From Micromonospora violae (GTDB lineage: Bacteria; Actinomycetota; Actinomycetes; Mycobacteriales; Micromonosporaceae): 64,000 nt of DNA. Position 1 is the first letter of the stretch. Every line of letters starts with the position of its first letter. Shown here piece by piece: positions 25,350 through 34,476 of this stretch. Location of the stretch: positions 1,984,001 through 2,048,000 of the forward strand of contig NZ_SHKK01000001.1 of NCBI RefSeq assembly GCF_004217135.1, in the 5' to 3' direction. Made by a program: the position numbers and the translations under genes. The notes beneath the pieces were generated by a model, which saw only the letters and a list, made by a program, of their open reading frames with translations, did not search any database and was not told where the DNA came from.

Positions 25350-25385
25350 GGTCCCCGGTCGACGCGACAGCGTCAGCCGGGGACC
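25350..25385. terminator. Bidirectional hairpin between chitinase and the Prx fusion gene
   Basis: A stem of about 16 bp with two non-Watson-Crick positions (arms 25350-25365 and 25370-25385) around a GACA loop. It is 45 bases after the chitinase stop and overlaps the last codons of the opposing gene. Confidence 0.75.
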
Positions 25386-26266
25386 TCGGCGAACTCCCGG
25401 ACCACCGTGAGCATCTCCTGCACCGAGCCGGCCGGGTCGCTGACCGGGAACTGCACGGCCCGCACCACCGCCGCCGGGCCGACCAGCAGCGTCAGCCGCT
25501 TGAACCGGGTCATCCCACCCGCGCGGAACACGGGCAGCGACAGCCCCGCCGCCAACCGGCCATCCTGATCGGAGAGCAGTGGAAACGGCAGTCCGGCGTG
25601 CGCGGCGAAGTCGGCGAGCTGGTCGGGCCGCTGGGTGCTGACGCCGTACACCCGCACACCGGCGGCCACGAAGTCCGGATGACGCTTGGCGTAGGTGTGC
25701 GACTCCAGGGTGCACCCCCGCGCACCGGGGATATCCGCCCAGCCGGGCGGGTAGCCGTCCGTTCCCGGCGCGTACGCCCCGGGGAACAGGTAGAGCACGG
25801 TCCACCCGTCCGTCGCGGCCACCGCGACCGGCTGCCCGTCGGCGGCGGGCAGGACAACCTCGGGCATCCGCCGGCCGATCAACTCGTGCACACGGCGCGC
25901 CTCGGCCGAGCCGGCGTCGGCCGTCGCGGTCACCGCACCGTCGCCCATGAGATGCCTCGTCCCCCAGTCCTGCAACGCGATCAGCACCGGCAACAGCCCT
26001 TCGCCCCGCGCGGTGAGCAGGTAGTCGAAGCGGGGTGGGTGCTGCGAGTACGGCCTACGCTCCAGCACGCCGTGCTCGACCAGCGAGGCGAGGCGTTCGG
26101 TCAGCGCCCGCCGACTCACGCCCAGCTCCCGCTGGAGCGCGTCGAAGCGGGTCGTGCCGCCGGCGACGTCGCGGACGATGAGGAACGTCCACCAGTCCCC
26201 CAGCACGCCGAGCGCCTGCGCGATACCGCAGTCCGCGTCGACAAGATCCTCTCGCCGCACCGGCAA
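25373..26266 (-). CDS. HxlR winged-helix regulator fused to a peroxiredoxin
   Basis: A 297-residue two-domain protein. Residues 1-110 are an HxlR/MarR-like winged helix (CGIAQALGVLGDWWTFLIVRDV...TRFDALQRELGVSRRALTERLASLV), with a lone Cys13 at the position where redox-sensing HxlR proteins carry their thiol. Residues about 130-297 are a peroxiredoxin with LYLFPGAYAPG, the peroxidatic candidate C185 in PGARGCTLES, and VYGVSTQRPDQLADFA. The single frame has no internal stop. The inference is a one-protein peroxide sensor/reductase, or a regulator using the Prx domain as its sensor. It is transcribed away from the small membrane protein gene. The architecture is uncommon to my knowledge. Confidence 0.87.
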   Translation of the reverse strand: MPVRREDLVDADCGIAQALGVLGDWWTFLIVRDVAGGTTRFDALQRELGVSRRALTERLASLVEHGVLERRPYSQHPPRFDYLLTARGEGLLPVLIALQDWGTRHLMGDGAVTATADAGSAEARRVHELIGRRMPEVVLPAADGQPVAVAATDGWTVLYLFPGAYAPGTDGYPPGWADIPGARGCTLESHTYAKRHPDFVAAGVRVYGVSTQRPDQLADFAAHAGLPFPLLSDQDGRLAAGLSLPVFRAGGMTRFKRLTLLVGPAAVVRAVQFPVSDPAGSVQEMLTVVREFAEVPG

Positions 26267-26426
26267 CCTCCGTGGATTCCGCCCCGACTATAGTCCGTTT
26301 CAGATTGGAACGTTATCGATCCCGGGCAGCCCACGGCCCACGCGTCGGTTTCCCGGCTCGAACCCCACCGGGAGCCCTAGCCTGGAAGCGGGGAGCCGCG
26401 CGGACTCCCCGACCGGGAGGACCGAC

Positions 26427-26654
26427 GTGGCAGCGAACCAGGCGAGCCGAGCGGCGACACGCCGTCGCCGCCAACTGTGGGCCGGGGTCCTCGCCCTCGT
26501 CGGCCTGGTCCTGTTGATCATCGGCGTCACCGTCGCCGACGGCATCGCCGCCTGGGTCGAGGTGGTGGTCGCGATCCTGCTGCTGGTGACCAGCTACATC
26601 GTGCAGCACCTGGCCCGACGGGAGGCCCTCTACCGCTCCGACGAGCGACGCTGA
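26427..26654 (+). CDS. Small two-helix membrane protein, unknown function
   Basis: A 75-residue protein starting at GTG 26427, preceded by GGGAGG six bases upstream. A basic N-terminus (ATRRRRQ) precedes two hydrophobic helices, LWAGVLALVGLVLLIIGVTV and WVEVVVAILLLVTSYIVQHL, and a charged tail (ARREALYRSDERR). No family is recognised. It is 58 bases upstream of the exonuclease gene and could share its transcript. Confidence 0.72.
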   Translation: MAANQASRAATRRRRQLWAGVLALVGLVLLIIGVTVADGIAAWVEVVVAILLLVTSYIVQHLARREALYRSDERR

Positions 26655-26712
26655 CACCAGCGGCGGCCGGGCCTACCCCCGATCGTCAGACGGTTGTGCC
26701 AGGCTGTCCGGC

Positions 26713-27666
26713 GTGGCACACCGACCCCCGATCCTGCTGATCGACGCAGCCAGCCTCTACTTCCGCGCCTACTTCGGCATTCCGGAGTCCGCCGCCCGCG
26801 CCGAGGACGGCACCCCGGTCAACGCGGTCCGCGGCTTCCTCGACATGCTCGCCACCCTGATCCGGGTCCGGGGCGCCGACCGGATGATCTGCGCACTGGA
26901 CCACGACTGGCGCCCCGCGTGGCGGGTCGACCTGCTGCCGTCCTACAAGGCCCACCGGGTCGCCCCCGAGGGCGGCGAAATCGTCCCGGACACCCTCTCC
27001 CCGCAGGTGCCGATGATCCTGGAAGTGCTGGCCGCGGTGGGCATCACCGCCGTCGGCGCGAGCGGCTACGAGGCCGACGACGTGCTCGGCACCCTCTCGG
27101 TGACCCAGCCCGGCCCGGTCGAGGTGGTCTCCGGAGACCGGGACCTGTTCCAGCTCATCGACGACGCCCGGCCGGTCCGGCTCCTCTACGTGGGGCGCGG
27201 CGTCGCCAAACTCGACGACTGCGACGACGCCGCGGTACGCGCCCGCTACGGCGTGCCCGCCGACCGGTACGCCGACTTCGCCGCGCTGCGCGGCGACCCG
27301 AGCGACGGGTTGCCCGGGGTGGCCGGCGTCGGCGAGAAGACCGCCGCCCGGCTGATCGAACGCTACGGCAGCGTCGCCGGCATCCTGGCCGCGCTCGACG
27401 ACTCCGACTCGTCCTTCGCGCCGGGCCTGCGCGCCAAACTGGTCGCGGCACGCGACTATCTGGGCGTCGCGCCGACGGTGGTCCGGGTCGCCCTGGACGT
27501 GCCCCTGCCGGAGCTGCCCACCGCGCTCCCGACCGCGCCGGCCGACCCGGACCGGCTTCTCGAACTCGCCCAACGCTGGAACCTCGCCGGCTCGGCCCGC
27601 CGCCTGGTCGACGCCCTCGCCGCTCCCCGTGGGCAGCAGCTTCCGCCCACACCCCAACCTCGGTAA
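26713..27666 (+). CDS. 5'-3' exonuclease (PolA N-terminal/FEN-like)
   Basis: A 317-residue stand-alone 5'-3' exonuclease homologous to the N-terminal domain of DNA polymerase I. It has the active-site acidic residues in LLIDAASLYFRAYFG, the basic arch around WRVDLLPSYKAHR, the metal-binding GYEADDVLG, VVSGDRDLFQLID and, in the helix-hairpin-helix, DGLPGVAGVGEKTAARLIERYGS. It removes RNA primers or flaps. The GTG start at 26713 is supported by the immediate ILLIDA strand. The C-terminus is Pro-rich. A separate copy beside full-length PolA is common in actinobacteria (SCO5331-like). Confidence 0.95.
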   Translation: MAHRPPILLIDAASLYFRAYFGIPESAARAEDGTPVNAVRGFLDMLATLIRVRGADRMICALDHDWRPAWRVDLLPSYKAHRVAPEGGEIVPDTLSPQVPMILEVLAAVGITAVGASGYEADDVLGTLSVTQPGPVEVVSGDRDLFQLIDDARPVRLLYVGRGVAKLDDCDDAAVRARYGVPADRYADFAALRGDPSDGLPGVAGVGEKTAARLIERYGSVAGILAALDDSDSSFAPGLRAKLVAARDYLGVAPTVVRVALDVPLPELPTALPTAPADPDRLLELAQRWNLAGSARRLVDALAAPRGQQLPPTPQPR

Positions 27667-27813
27667 ACACCCCGGGCAGCCGGGGCCCGCATCGATGAAC
27701 CCGGTCGAGGGACGCGGGGACGAACACGCGATCGCACCATCGATCGCTGGCTACCGTCCGTTGAGGTGGACCGGACCGGTCCGCCGAGTCGAGCGGTTCC
27801 GCAGGAGAATCCC

Positions 27814-29022
27814 GTGCACCTCGCCGCGCCGGAGCCCGGGTCACCGCGCGCCAACAGATCCCCGGTGCGCGACCCGGAGGCCCCGCGCCGGGTCACCCTC
27901 CTCGAACTCTTCTTCGACCTGGTGTACGTGGTCGCCCTGGCGCTCATCTCCCGCAGCATGGTCGACCAGCTCGACTGGCACCGCGCCGCACAGGCACTGA
28001 TCATGCTGGCCGCCGTCTGGTGGACCTGGGCGATCACCACCCTGGTCACCGACCTGTACAACCCGGAACGCACCGAGATCAAGCTGCTGATCAGCGCCGT
28101 GATGTTCGGCGCGCTGCTGATGACCACGGCGATCCCGGAGGCGTTCAACGCCCGAGGGCTCGTCTTCGCCGGCACCTACGTGGCGATCCACCTGGGGCGT
28201 GGACTGTTCCTGATGCCGGCGGTACGCCGCGCACCGCAGACCCAGCGTCGGGCCGCCCGCATCTTCGTCTGGTTTCTGGTGTCGGCGATCCCCTGGCTCA
28301 TCGGCGCCTTCGTCAGCGGGGACGCCCGGATCGTGTGCTGGAGCATCGCACTCGCCATCGACTACATCGGCTTCCGGCTCGCGTACCCGGTGCCGGGGCT
28401 CGGCGTGGTGCCGGAACAGCAGCGCAACGTCACCGCGGAGCACCTCTCCGAGCGCTACCAGCAGTTCTTCATCATCGCGCTCGGCGACGCGATCCTGACG
28501 ATCGGCACCATGTTCAGCATGGAGCACAACGAGGTCGAGAACATCGGGGCGTTCGCGGTGGCGTTCCTGACCACGCTGCTGCTCTGGCGGATCTACGTAC
28601 ACAAGTCCGGCGAGCTGCTACCGACCGCCATCCAGGCGGCCACGTCACCCAGCAAGTTCCTGTTCACCGCGCCGTACACCCATCTGTTGATGATTGCCGG
28701 CGTGGTCACCACCGCGTCCGGCTTCCACCTGGTGCTGCACGAACCGTCCGGACGGACCCCGCCGGCCTGGCTGGCGGTGATCCTCGGCGGCCCGGCGCTG
28801 TTCCTGGCCGGCCGGGCCTCCTTCGAGTACGAGGTGTTCAGCCGGGTGTCCTGGTCCCGGCCGGGCGGGGTGCTGGCACTGCTGACCATCGCCCCCGGCG
28901 CGCTGTACCTGCCACCGGTGTTCGCCTCCCTCGGCGCGCTGCTGGTGCTGGCCGGCGTGGCCTACGCGGACTTCCGGCGTAGCCACGGCAAACCGGCGGA
29001 GCTCCCCTCACCGCCGCACTGA
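27814..29022 (+). CDS. ltrA: Low temperature requirement protein A (LtrA) family
   Basis: A 402-residue polytopic membrane protein with about ten hydrophobic helices. The family landmarks are VTLLELFFDLVYVVALALIS near residue 27 and ERYQQFFIIALGDAILTIG near residue 213. Start GTG 27814 was chosen because GCAGGAG precedes it at the right distance; an upstream in-frame ATG (27766) lacks one. In Listeria LtrA is needed for growth in the cold; the molecular function is unknown. It ends close to the convergent YrdC-like gene. Confidence 0.9.
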   Translation: MHLAAPEPGSPRANRSPVRDPEAPRRVTLLELFFDLVYVVALALISRSMVDQLDWHRAAQALIMLAAVWWTWAITTLVTDLYNPERTEIKLLISAVMFGALLMTTAIPEAFNARGLVFAGTYVAIHLGRGLFLMPAVRRAPQTQRRAARIFVWFLVSAIPWLIGAFVSGDARIVCWSIALAIDYIGFRLAYPVPGLGVVPEQQRNVTAEHLSERYQQFFIIALGDAILTIGTMFSMEHNEVENIGAFAVAFLTTLLLWRIYVHKSGELLPTAIQAATSPSKFLFTAPYTHLLMIAGVVTTASGFHLVLHEPSGRTPPAWLAVILGGPALFLAGRASFEYEVFSRVSWSRPGGVLALLTIAPGALYLPPVFASLGALLVLAGVAYADFRRSHGKPAELPSPPH

Positions 29023-29066
29023 GCACAGCCCGCCACCGGCAGCCACCGGGCAGCCGCGGTGGCGGC

Positions 29067-29894
29067 CTACACCAGCGCCTCGGCGTACCCCCGGACCTGC
29101 AACCGTTGCCGGGCGCTGCCGGCCAGCCGCACCTGCAGGCCGAGCGGCACGGCGGCGCGGCGGACGTCGTCCAGGTGCAGCGATCCGTGCCGGTCGACGG
29201 TGAGCACCGGCGGTTCCTCCAGGTCACCCTCCGGGGCGTGGAACGAGAGCAGGGTGACCGACGTGGTCAGGTAACCCGGGTACGCGGCACGAGCCGCCGC
29301 CTCGTCGCGGTGCGCGAGCAGCACCAGATCGTCGAGGTGGGCGAAGTCGGCGGCGAGGCCACCCGCCTTCCAGTGCGCCGGTTCCTCCGCCGCGCCGGTC
29401 ACCTGCCGGGACCGGTTCGCCGAGGTGATGTAGAGGTGGTCCGATCCGGTCTCGGCGAGCGCCCGGTCGAAGAGGGCATTGGACGGACAGGTCAGGCCCG
29501 GTGCGATCACCTGGGTGGTCCGCACCCCCTGGTCGACGTGGGTGAGGTGGTCGGGCAGCCGGTCGGCCGCCGGCCCACGGAAGCCGAACGGCCCGGCCCC
29601 GTAGAGGGCGTCCATCAGCGCGCGCACCCGACCGACCGGCAGGCGCGGGGAGATCCGCGTCCAGTCGAACATTCCCGGGATCCGGCCGATCACGGTGGTG
29701 ATGCTGCCGACCTGCTGGACCGGTCGGCCCTTGGCCCGGTTGACCCGGCGTACGGTGGCCGCGTCGGGGCGCGTGACGAGGGCGTAGAAGTTGGCGAACC
29801 CCGCCGCGACGATCGCGCCGCCAGCCAACGCGCGGGCCGCGACCGCGACGTCCTCGGGGCGGTCGATGTACAGGGGCGGTGTCGGGGCGTCCAT
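29067..29894 (-). CDS. Divergent YrdC/Sua5-like protein
   Basis: A 275-residue protein resembling the YrdC/Sua5 threonylcarbamoyl-AMP synthase fold. Residues 15-55 read like the family's N-terminal strand-helix unit with the K-x-R motif (NRAKGRPVQQ), and the SxN motif appears as YITSANRSRQ near residue 157. The intervening region (PGMFDWTRISPRLPVGRVRALMDALYGAGPFGF) is unlike Sua5, and a C-terminal domain ends TVDRHGSLHLDDVRRAAVP. It may be a specialised threonylcarbamoyl or carbamoyl-AMP enzyme rather than the tRNA t6A protein. No operon partner exists, so the role is uncertain. Confidence 0.68.
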   Translation of the reverse strand: MDAPTPPLYIDRPEDVAVAARALAGGAIVAAGFANFYALVTRPDAATVRRVNRAKGRPVQQVGSITTVIGRIPGMFDWTRISPRLPVGRVRALMDALYGAGPFGFRGPAADRLPDHLTHVDQGVRTTQVIAPGLTCPSNALFDRALAETGSDHLYITSANRSRQVTGAAEEPAHWKAGGLAADFAHLDDLVLLAHRDEAAARAAYPGYLTTSVTLLSFHAPEGDLEEPPVLTVDRHGSLHLDDVRRAAVPLGLQVRLAGSARQRLQVRGYAEALV

Positions 29895-30145
29895 GAGTCC
29901 TCCTCGGCGGGGCCGTGAGGCAGTTCTACGTCCACTGGCCCGGATCGCGGCGAGGTCGGTCGCCGATCCGATAGCGAACCCGCGCTACCTGGTGCGGGCG
30001 GCGGATGCCCGGGCGGTACGCAACGGCGGACCACATCGGCCGGATGGAGGATCCGACGGGCCCCTAGCACGCAACCGTTAGCCGCGCGACCCGATTGGGT
30101 ACAACGCCTGCACCTCAGATCCACCACATACGTCAGGAGGCAGCG

Positions 30146-30352
30146 ATGCGCGGCACCTCGATTCTCGGAGTCATCGTCGTGATCTGGTTGGTGATCGGCG
30201 CGATCGCCGCCGGCCAACGCGGCTACTACAGCGGCGACGACACCAACTGCGCCGAAGCCGGCACCATCCTGGTCACGATCGTGGCCGGGCCGTTGAACTA
30301 CATCGGCGCCAACCCGAAGGTCGACTGCAAGTTGCCCGAGCCCTCCAAGTAG
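30146..30352 (+). CDS. Small single-helix protein, unknown function
   Basis: A 68-residue protein: start ATG 30146 with an AGGAGG site seven bases upstream, one hydrophobic helix ILGVIVVIWLVIGAIAAGQ, then a polar part with two cysteines (TNCAEAG and VDCKLPEPSK) that could pair outside the membrane. It is reminiscent of short actinobacterial membrane proteins with a conserved GQRGYY motif after the helix. It ends before a strong terminator, so it is a unit of its own. Confidence 0.75.
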   Translation: MRGTSILGVIVVIWLVIGAIAAGQRGYYSGDDTNCAEAGTILVTIVAGPLNYIGANPKVDCKLPEPSK

Positions 30353-30364
30353 GACAGCAGACGG

Positions 30365-30404
30365 AAACCGGCCCGCGCCCCTGCTCCGGGGCGCGGGCCG
30401 GTTT
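30365..30404 (+). terminator. Rho-independent-type hairpin after 30352
   Basis: A perfect 17-bp stem (AAACCGGCCCGCGCCCC and its complement at 30388-30404) with a 6-base loop, followed by a short T-containing stretch (GTTTCGTTCG). It is placed 12 bases after the small gene's stop. Confidence 0.9.
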
Positions 30405-30506
30405 CGTTCGTGGCGGGATCGTTCAGCGGCGGCCCGGCCGTGCCTGCTGTGACAGCGCGCACACCGCGTACGGCATCCTAGGAGGCTGGTTTGCTGGCAT
30501 CGGCTT

Positions 30507-30569
30507 GTCCTGCTCGGTGGCCGAGCAGGACGGCACCGCCCGCCCGGACAATTGTCCGGGCGGGCGGTG
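30507..30569 (-). terminator. Tandem hairpins after the beta-helix gene
   Basis: Two adjacent stems lie here: GTCCTGCTCGG/CCGAGCAGGAC (30507-30531, 3-base loop), and a perfect 36-bp palindrome at 30534-30569 centred on AATT (arm CACCGCCCGCCCGGACAA). They lie 47 bases beyond the beta-helix stop on the minus strand. The second would form a long stem with essentially no loop. Confidence 0.75.
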
Positions 30570-30616
30570 TGTTCAGGATGGATGCGGTCAGGACGATGAG
30601 CGACCCGCGTCGACGG

Positions 30617-32119
30617 TCAGCGGAAGCAGTGGGCGATCGGCACCTGGCTGCCTTCGCAGTTGGTCGGCTCGTTCTCGACAACCACGCTCTCGTCGTCGAT
30701 CTTGACCTGGGCGTGCATGCCGAAGATGCCGCCCGGCTTCAGCGTCGACGCGTTGTGGGTGACCTTGCTGGTGTAGATCGCCACCGAGCCCGCGCTGGCA
30801 TAGATGCCGCCCCCCTGCGACGCCGCGCCGACGGCCTCGTTGCGGGTCACGTCGCTGCCACGTACCAGCAGGTTCGCCTTCTCGGCGTAGATGCCGGCCC
30901 CGAGGCCGTGGGTGGTGTTGCCCTCGACCACGCTGTCGTCCAGCGGCGTCAGACCCTTCACGGTCGAGATGCCACCGCCGTTGACGGTGGAGGTGTTGCC
31001 GCGGATGGTCATCGTGCGCAGCACCAGCACCGCGTCGGAGTTGGCGGCACCGCCACCGACCTGTGCGGTGTTGTTCAGCAACTCGGTGTCGGAGACCTTC
31101 GTCCGGGCCGAGAAGCTGGCCAGCCCGCCGCCCTGGGCGGCGCTGTTCTGGGTGAAGGACACGCTCTCCACCTCGGCGGCACCACGGTAGTTGCCGAGTC
31201 CGCCGCCGTACCCGTTGGCGCTGTTGCGGTGGAACTCGGAGCGCTTCAGCGTCAGCACACCGCCGTTGAGCAGGCCCCCGCCCTTGCCCTGGGCGCCGGA
31301 GGCGCTGTTGCCGACGAACGTGGAGTCGGTGACCACCATGTTGCCGTCGTTGAAGACGCCCCCGCCGCCGCCCTCCGGCGACAGCGACGTGCTCTGCGTG
31401 ACGGTGACCCGCTCCAGCACGGCGGTGGCGCCGTGCACCACGTGCACGCTGCCGCCCTCGATGGCCGAGCGGCCGTTGTGCAGTTCCGTGTCCCGCAGGG
31501 TCAGCTCGCCGCCGTCGCGGACGGTGAAGAAGCGGAATGGGGCGGCCTGGGCGGCCCGGGCGATGGTGGCACCCGCGCCGTCGATCGTGATGGCCTGGTA
31601 GATCACCGGCAGGCCGGCGGTGTCGTCGGCCGGGTTGTGCGGCGGAGCTTCGGCGTCGCCCGGGGTCTCCGCCGCGTCGGCGGCCTCCCGCGCGTCGCGG
31701 ATCCCACCGTCGTACTGATCGGTCTCGTGGAACGCCTCGGTGAGGGTGTAGCGGCACTTGGGCGCGAGCCGGAGTTCGCCGCCCCCCTCGGCGTTGGCCG
31801 CCACGAGCGCCGCCACCAGCTTCGCGGCGTCGCACGGCACCGAGACCACGCCCCGCTTGCCGGTGCCGGGGGTGGTCGGGCGGGCCCGTTCCGCGCCGTC
31901 CGGTTCATCCTCCGCACCCCACCGGTCGCCGTCGCGGCGGTCGTCGTCGGCGGAGGGGGTCAAGCGGGCCAGACCTGGAAGGGCGAGGGCGCGGTCGGCG
32001 GCGGCAGCCGCCCCGGCCGCTCCCACGACCAGGCTCCCCGCCAGCAGACCGCTGGCTAAGAACCACCGGGACCGCCGTTTTGGTCGAGTCGCGCGGTCTC
32101 CCTCTCGGTACGTGGACAT
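30617..32119 (-). CDS. Secreted parallel beta-helix repeat protein
   Basis: A 500-residue exported protein. A basic start (RPKRRSR) and hydrophobic helix WFLASGLLAGSLVVGAAGAAAAA form a signal peptide. After an acidic linker the region from about residue 175 on consists of repeats built like N-x-A-x-G-x-GGG(L/I/V), e.g. NSASGAQGKGGGLLNGG, NSANGYGGGLGN, NSAAQGGGLAS, NTAQVGGGAAN, NTSTVNGGGIS. These are Chlamydia-POMP/pectate-lyase-like right-handed beta-helix rungs. The last residues hold two Cys (NCEGS, AHCFR), likely a disulfide. It may be an adhesin or polysaccharide-binding protein; no catalytic motif was seen. Confidence 0.85.
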   Translation of the reverse strand: MSTYREGDRATRPKRRSRWFLASGLLAGSLVVGAAGAAAAADRALALPGLARLTPSADDDRRDGDRWGAEDEPDGAERARPTTPGTGKRGVVSVPCDAAKLVAALVAANAEGGGELRLAPKCRYTLTEAFHETDQYDGGIRDAREAADAAETPGDAEAPPHNPADDTAGLPVIYQAITIDGAGATIARAAQAAPFRFFTVRDGGELTLRDTELHNGRSAIEGGSVHVVHGATAVLERVTVTQSTSLSPEGGGGGVFNDGNMVVTDSTFVGNSASGAQGKGGGLLNGGVLTLKRSEFHRNSANGYGGGLGNYRGAAEVESVSFTQNSAAQGGGLASFSARTKVSDTELLNNTAQVGGGAANSDAVLVLRTMTIRGNTSTVNGGGISTVKGLTPLDDSVVEGNTTHGLGAGIYAEKANLLVRGSDVTRNEAVGAASQGGGIYASAGSVAIYTSKVTHNASTLKPGGIFGMHAQVKIDDESVVVENEPTNCEGSQVPIAHCFR

Positions 32120-32292
32120 CAACGGTGCCTACCTTCCTGCCTACCTGACGTGACCGCGCGCCGAGCCGGGCGCGGGGGGCTCGACTGCTCGCCGGCCACC
32201 AAACGTCACGATAAGTCCGCAATACGGACAGGAAGGTGTGAACGTGAATAGTGCACTCTTTCATCTTCAAAGCTGTCAGATCGCCATCGACG

Positions 32293-34389
32293 TCACCCGC
32301 CGACATGGATGCCGGGCCGACGCAGCGGGTCCCGTTCGGTCCGACGGATGATCTCCCGCACCACCGGTGGAGTGTCCCCCCGACCCAGGATGAGGTAGCG
32401 CGCCAGGTGCGCGATCGGGCTCCCCTCCGACCACTCGAAGTGCGCGTGCGGACGGACCCCGGTGACGTCACGCAGGGCCAGCAGGATCGCGGCGATCGCG
32501 TTGGGCGCCGCCGGACTGTTGGCCCGCAGCACCCGGAAGCCGCCCACCTCGATCCCGTGGACGCGCAGCACCTGGCTGAACTCGGACGGATCGACCACCT
32601 CGATCTCCAGGAACAGCACGTCCGCGGCCCCGGGCACCGGATTCATCCCCCGCTGCGCCCGCTCCTTGACCGTGTACTCCTTCACCGACCCCTTCTGCCG
32701 CTTGTTCGCGATCAGGTGCAACTGCCCGTCGTGCGCCAGCGACTCGGTGATGAACCGGCGGGCCGGCTCGTCGAACTCGATCCGCTCGGCGCGCAGCTCG
32801 GTGGTCCGGGTTACCCGGGAGACCAGCGAGACCACGATGATGCCGAGAATGAACAGCGCGGAGATCGTGATCCCGTCCGGCTGCTCGACGACGTTCTCCA
32901 GCAACGCGTACAGCAGCACCAGAGTCAGCACGGTGAAGCCGATCGCGGAGGCGCGCCGGTGGCGACGGGCCGCGGAGATCGTCACCGCCACCGCCCCGGA
33001 GACCATCATCGCCAGGATCCCGGTCGCGTACGCGCCGGCCTGGGCGTTGACGTCGGCGCGGAAGGCGACCGTGATGGCCACGCTGACGACGGTGTAGACG
33101 ATCACCACGGGTCGTACCGCCCGCGCCCACTCCGGCGCCATGCCGTACGACGGCAGGTAACGCGGCACGATGTTGATCAACCCGGCCATCGCCGAGGCGC
33201 CCGCGAACCAGAGGATGAGCACACTGCTCACGTCGTAGACGCTGCCGAACTCCTCACCCAGGTAGGTGTGGGCCAGGAACGCCAACGCCCGCCCGTTCGC
33301 GGCGCCGCCGGGCCGGAACTCCTCCTCCGGAATGAGCGCCACGGTCACGAAGGTCGTCGCGACCAGGTACACCGACATGATCAGCGCGGCGGTGGTGAGC
33401 AACCGACGCGTGTTGCGGATCCGGGCGGCGAGCCGGGCCTGCTTGTCCGGACCGTCGGCCGTGATCAGGGGCATCATGCTCACCCCCGTCTCGAAACCGG
33501 ACAGCCCCAGCACCAGCAGCGGGAACGCCAACACCGCCGTGAACAGCACATGAGCCGGGCCGCCACCGGTCATGGTCACCGCGGCCCTCCAGTCCGACAC
33601 GATGCCCGGGTCCTCGGCGATCCGGGTCACCGCGACCACCACGATCACCGCGTTGAGCACCAGGAAGACCGCGACCAGAGGGATGGCCACGATCACCGCC
33701 TCGCGGAAACCGAGCAGGAACACCCCGCCGAGGATGAGCAGCAGAACCACCGTGACCACGACCGGCACCAGGGACCCGTGCATGACGTCCGGCAGGTACG
33801 GGTTCTGCAACAGGTGCACGGTCGCGTCGGCCGAGGAGAGGGTGATCGTGATGATCCAGGAGGTGGCCACGAAGCCGAGCAGCACGAGAACGAAGATCTT
33901 GCCCCGCCAGAACGGCAACAACCTCTCCAGCATCGCCACCGAGCCCTGGCCGTGCGGGCTCTCCTGGGCCACCCGCCGGTACATCGGCAGCATCCCGAAG
34001 AGGGTCAGCACGACGATCAACAGGGTCGCCAGCGGGGAGAGCGCACCGGCCGCCACCGCCGCGATGCCCGGCAGGTACGACAGGGTGGAGAAGTAGTCCA
34101 CGCCGGTCAGGCACATCACCTGCCACCAGGCGTGTCGACGGTTCTGCCCCTCGGTCGTCTCGGGGCCTGGTGGCTGCACCTGGTGCTGGAAGAGCCACCG
34201 GCGCAGCGGGCTGGTCGGCGGCGCCGACCGGGCCGGGCTGGCCACGCGTTCGGGCACCACCACCCCCGGCCGGCCGCCCCGGTGCGGGCGCGCCGGATCG
34301 CGGGCCGCCCGCAGGGCCGGGTCCGGCCCGGTCGGCGCGTGGCGGCGCCCGTTCCAGCGTCGTGGTTTCGCCTGGTGCTCGTCACCCAT
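32293..34389 (-). CDS. APC-superfamily permease with cytosolic C-terminal domain
   Basis: A 698-residue membrane transporter of the amino acid-polyamine-cation superfamily. A ~70-residue basic N-terminus is followed by about twelve helices, starting with [24 protein letters not shown] and including [15 protein letters not shown]. After the last helix (about residue 530) a ~165-residue soluble domain follows ([21 protein letters not shown]...[23 protein letters not shown]...[23 protein letters not shown]). This soluble part is unusual for plain amino-acid permeases and may be regulatory. ATG 34389 is preferred; a GTG at 34407 is possible. The substrate is not predicted. Confidence 0.85.
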   Translation of the reverse strand: MGDEHQAKPRRWNGRRHAPTGPDPALRAARDPARPHRGGRPGVVVPERVASPARSAPPTSPLRRWLFQHQVQPPGPETTEGQNRRHAWWQVMCLTGVDYFSTLSYLPGIAAVAAGALSPLATLLIVVLTLFGMLPMYRRVAQESPHGQGSVAMLERLLPFWRGKIFVLVLLGFVATSWIITITLSSADATVHLLQNPYLPDVMHGSLVPVVVTVVLLLILGGVFLLGFREAVIVAIPLVAVFLVLNAVIVVVAVTRIAEDPGIVSDWRAAVTMTGGGPAHVLFTAVLAFPLLVLGLSGFETGVSMMPLITADGPDKQARLAARIRNTRRLLTTAALIMSVYLVATTFVTVALIPEEEFRPGGAANGRALAFLAHTYLGEEFGSVYDVSSVLILWFAGASAMAGLINIVPRYLPSYGMAPEWARAVRPVVIVYTVVSVAITVAFRADVNAQAGAYATGILAMMVSGAVAVTISAARRHRRASAIGFTVLTLVLLYALLENVVEQPDGITISALFILGIIVVSLVSRVTRTTELRAERIEFDEPARRFITESLAHDGQLHLIANKRQKGSVKEYTVKERAQRGMNPVPGAADVLFLEIEVVDPSEFSQVLRVHGIEVGGFRVLRANSPAAPNAIAAILLALRDVTGVRPHAHFEWSEGSPIAHLARYLILGRGDTPPVVREIIRRTERDPLRRPGIHVGG

Positions 34390-34476
34390 CGCCCGTCCCA
34401 CCCTCACAGGTCCTGATCCGACGGTAGGCGCTGCCCGGGCACCCGGTCGGCCGAACCGGGCACCTGTTCGGCCTGG

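Noticed and set aside
29030..29065. Hairpin between ltrA and the YrdC-like gene as terminator
   Set aside because: Only an 8-bp stem with a 20-base loop, which is weak compared with the other terminators; not called.
32251..34416. A 721-residue plus-strand frame opposite the APC permease
   Set aside because: It is the mirror of a well-defined membrane protein and is itself His/Arg/Gln-rich and non-hydrophobic.
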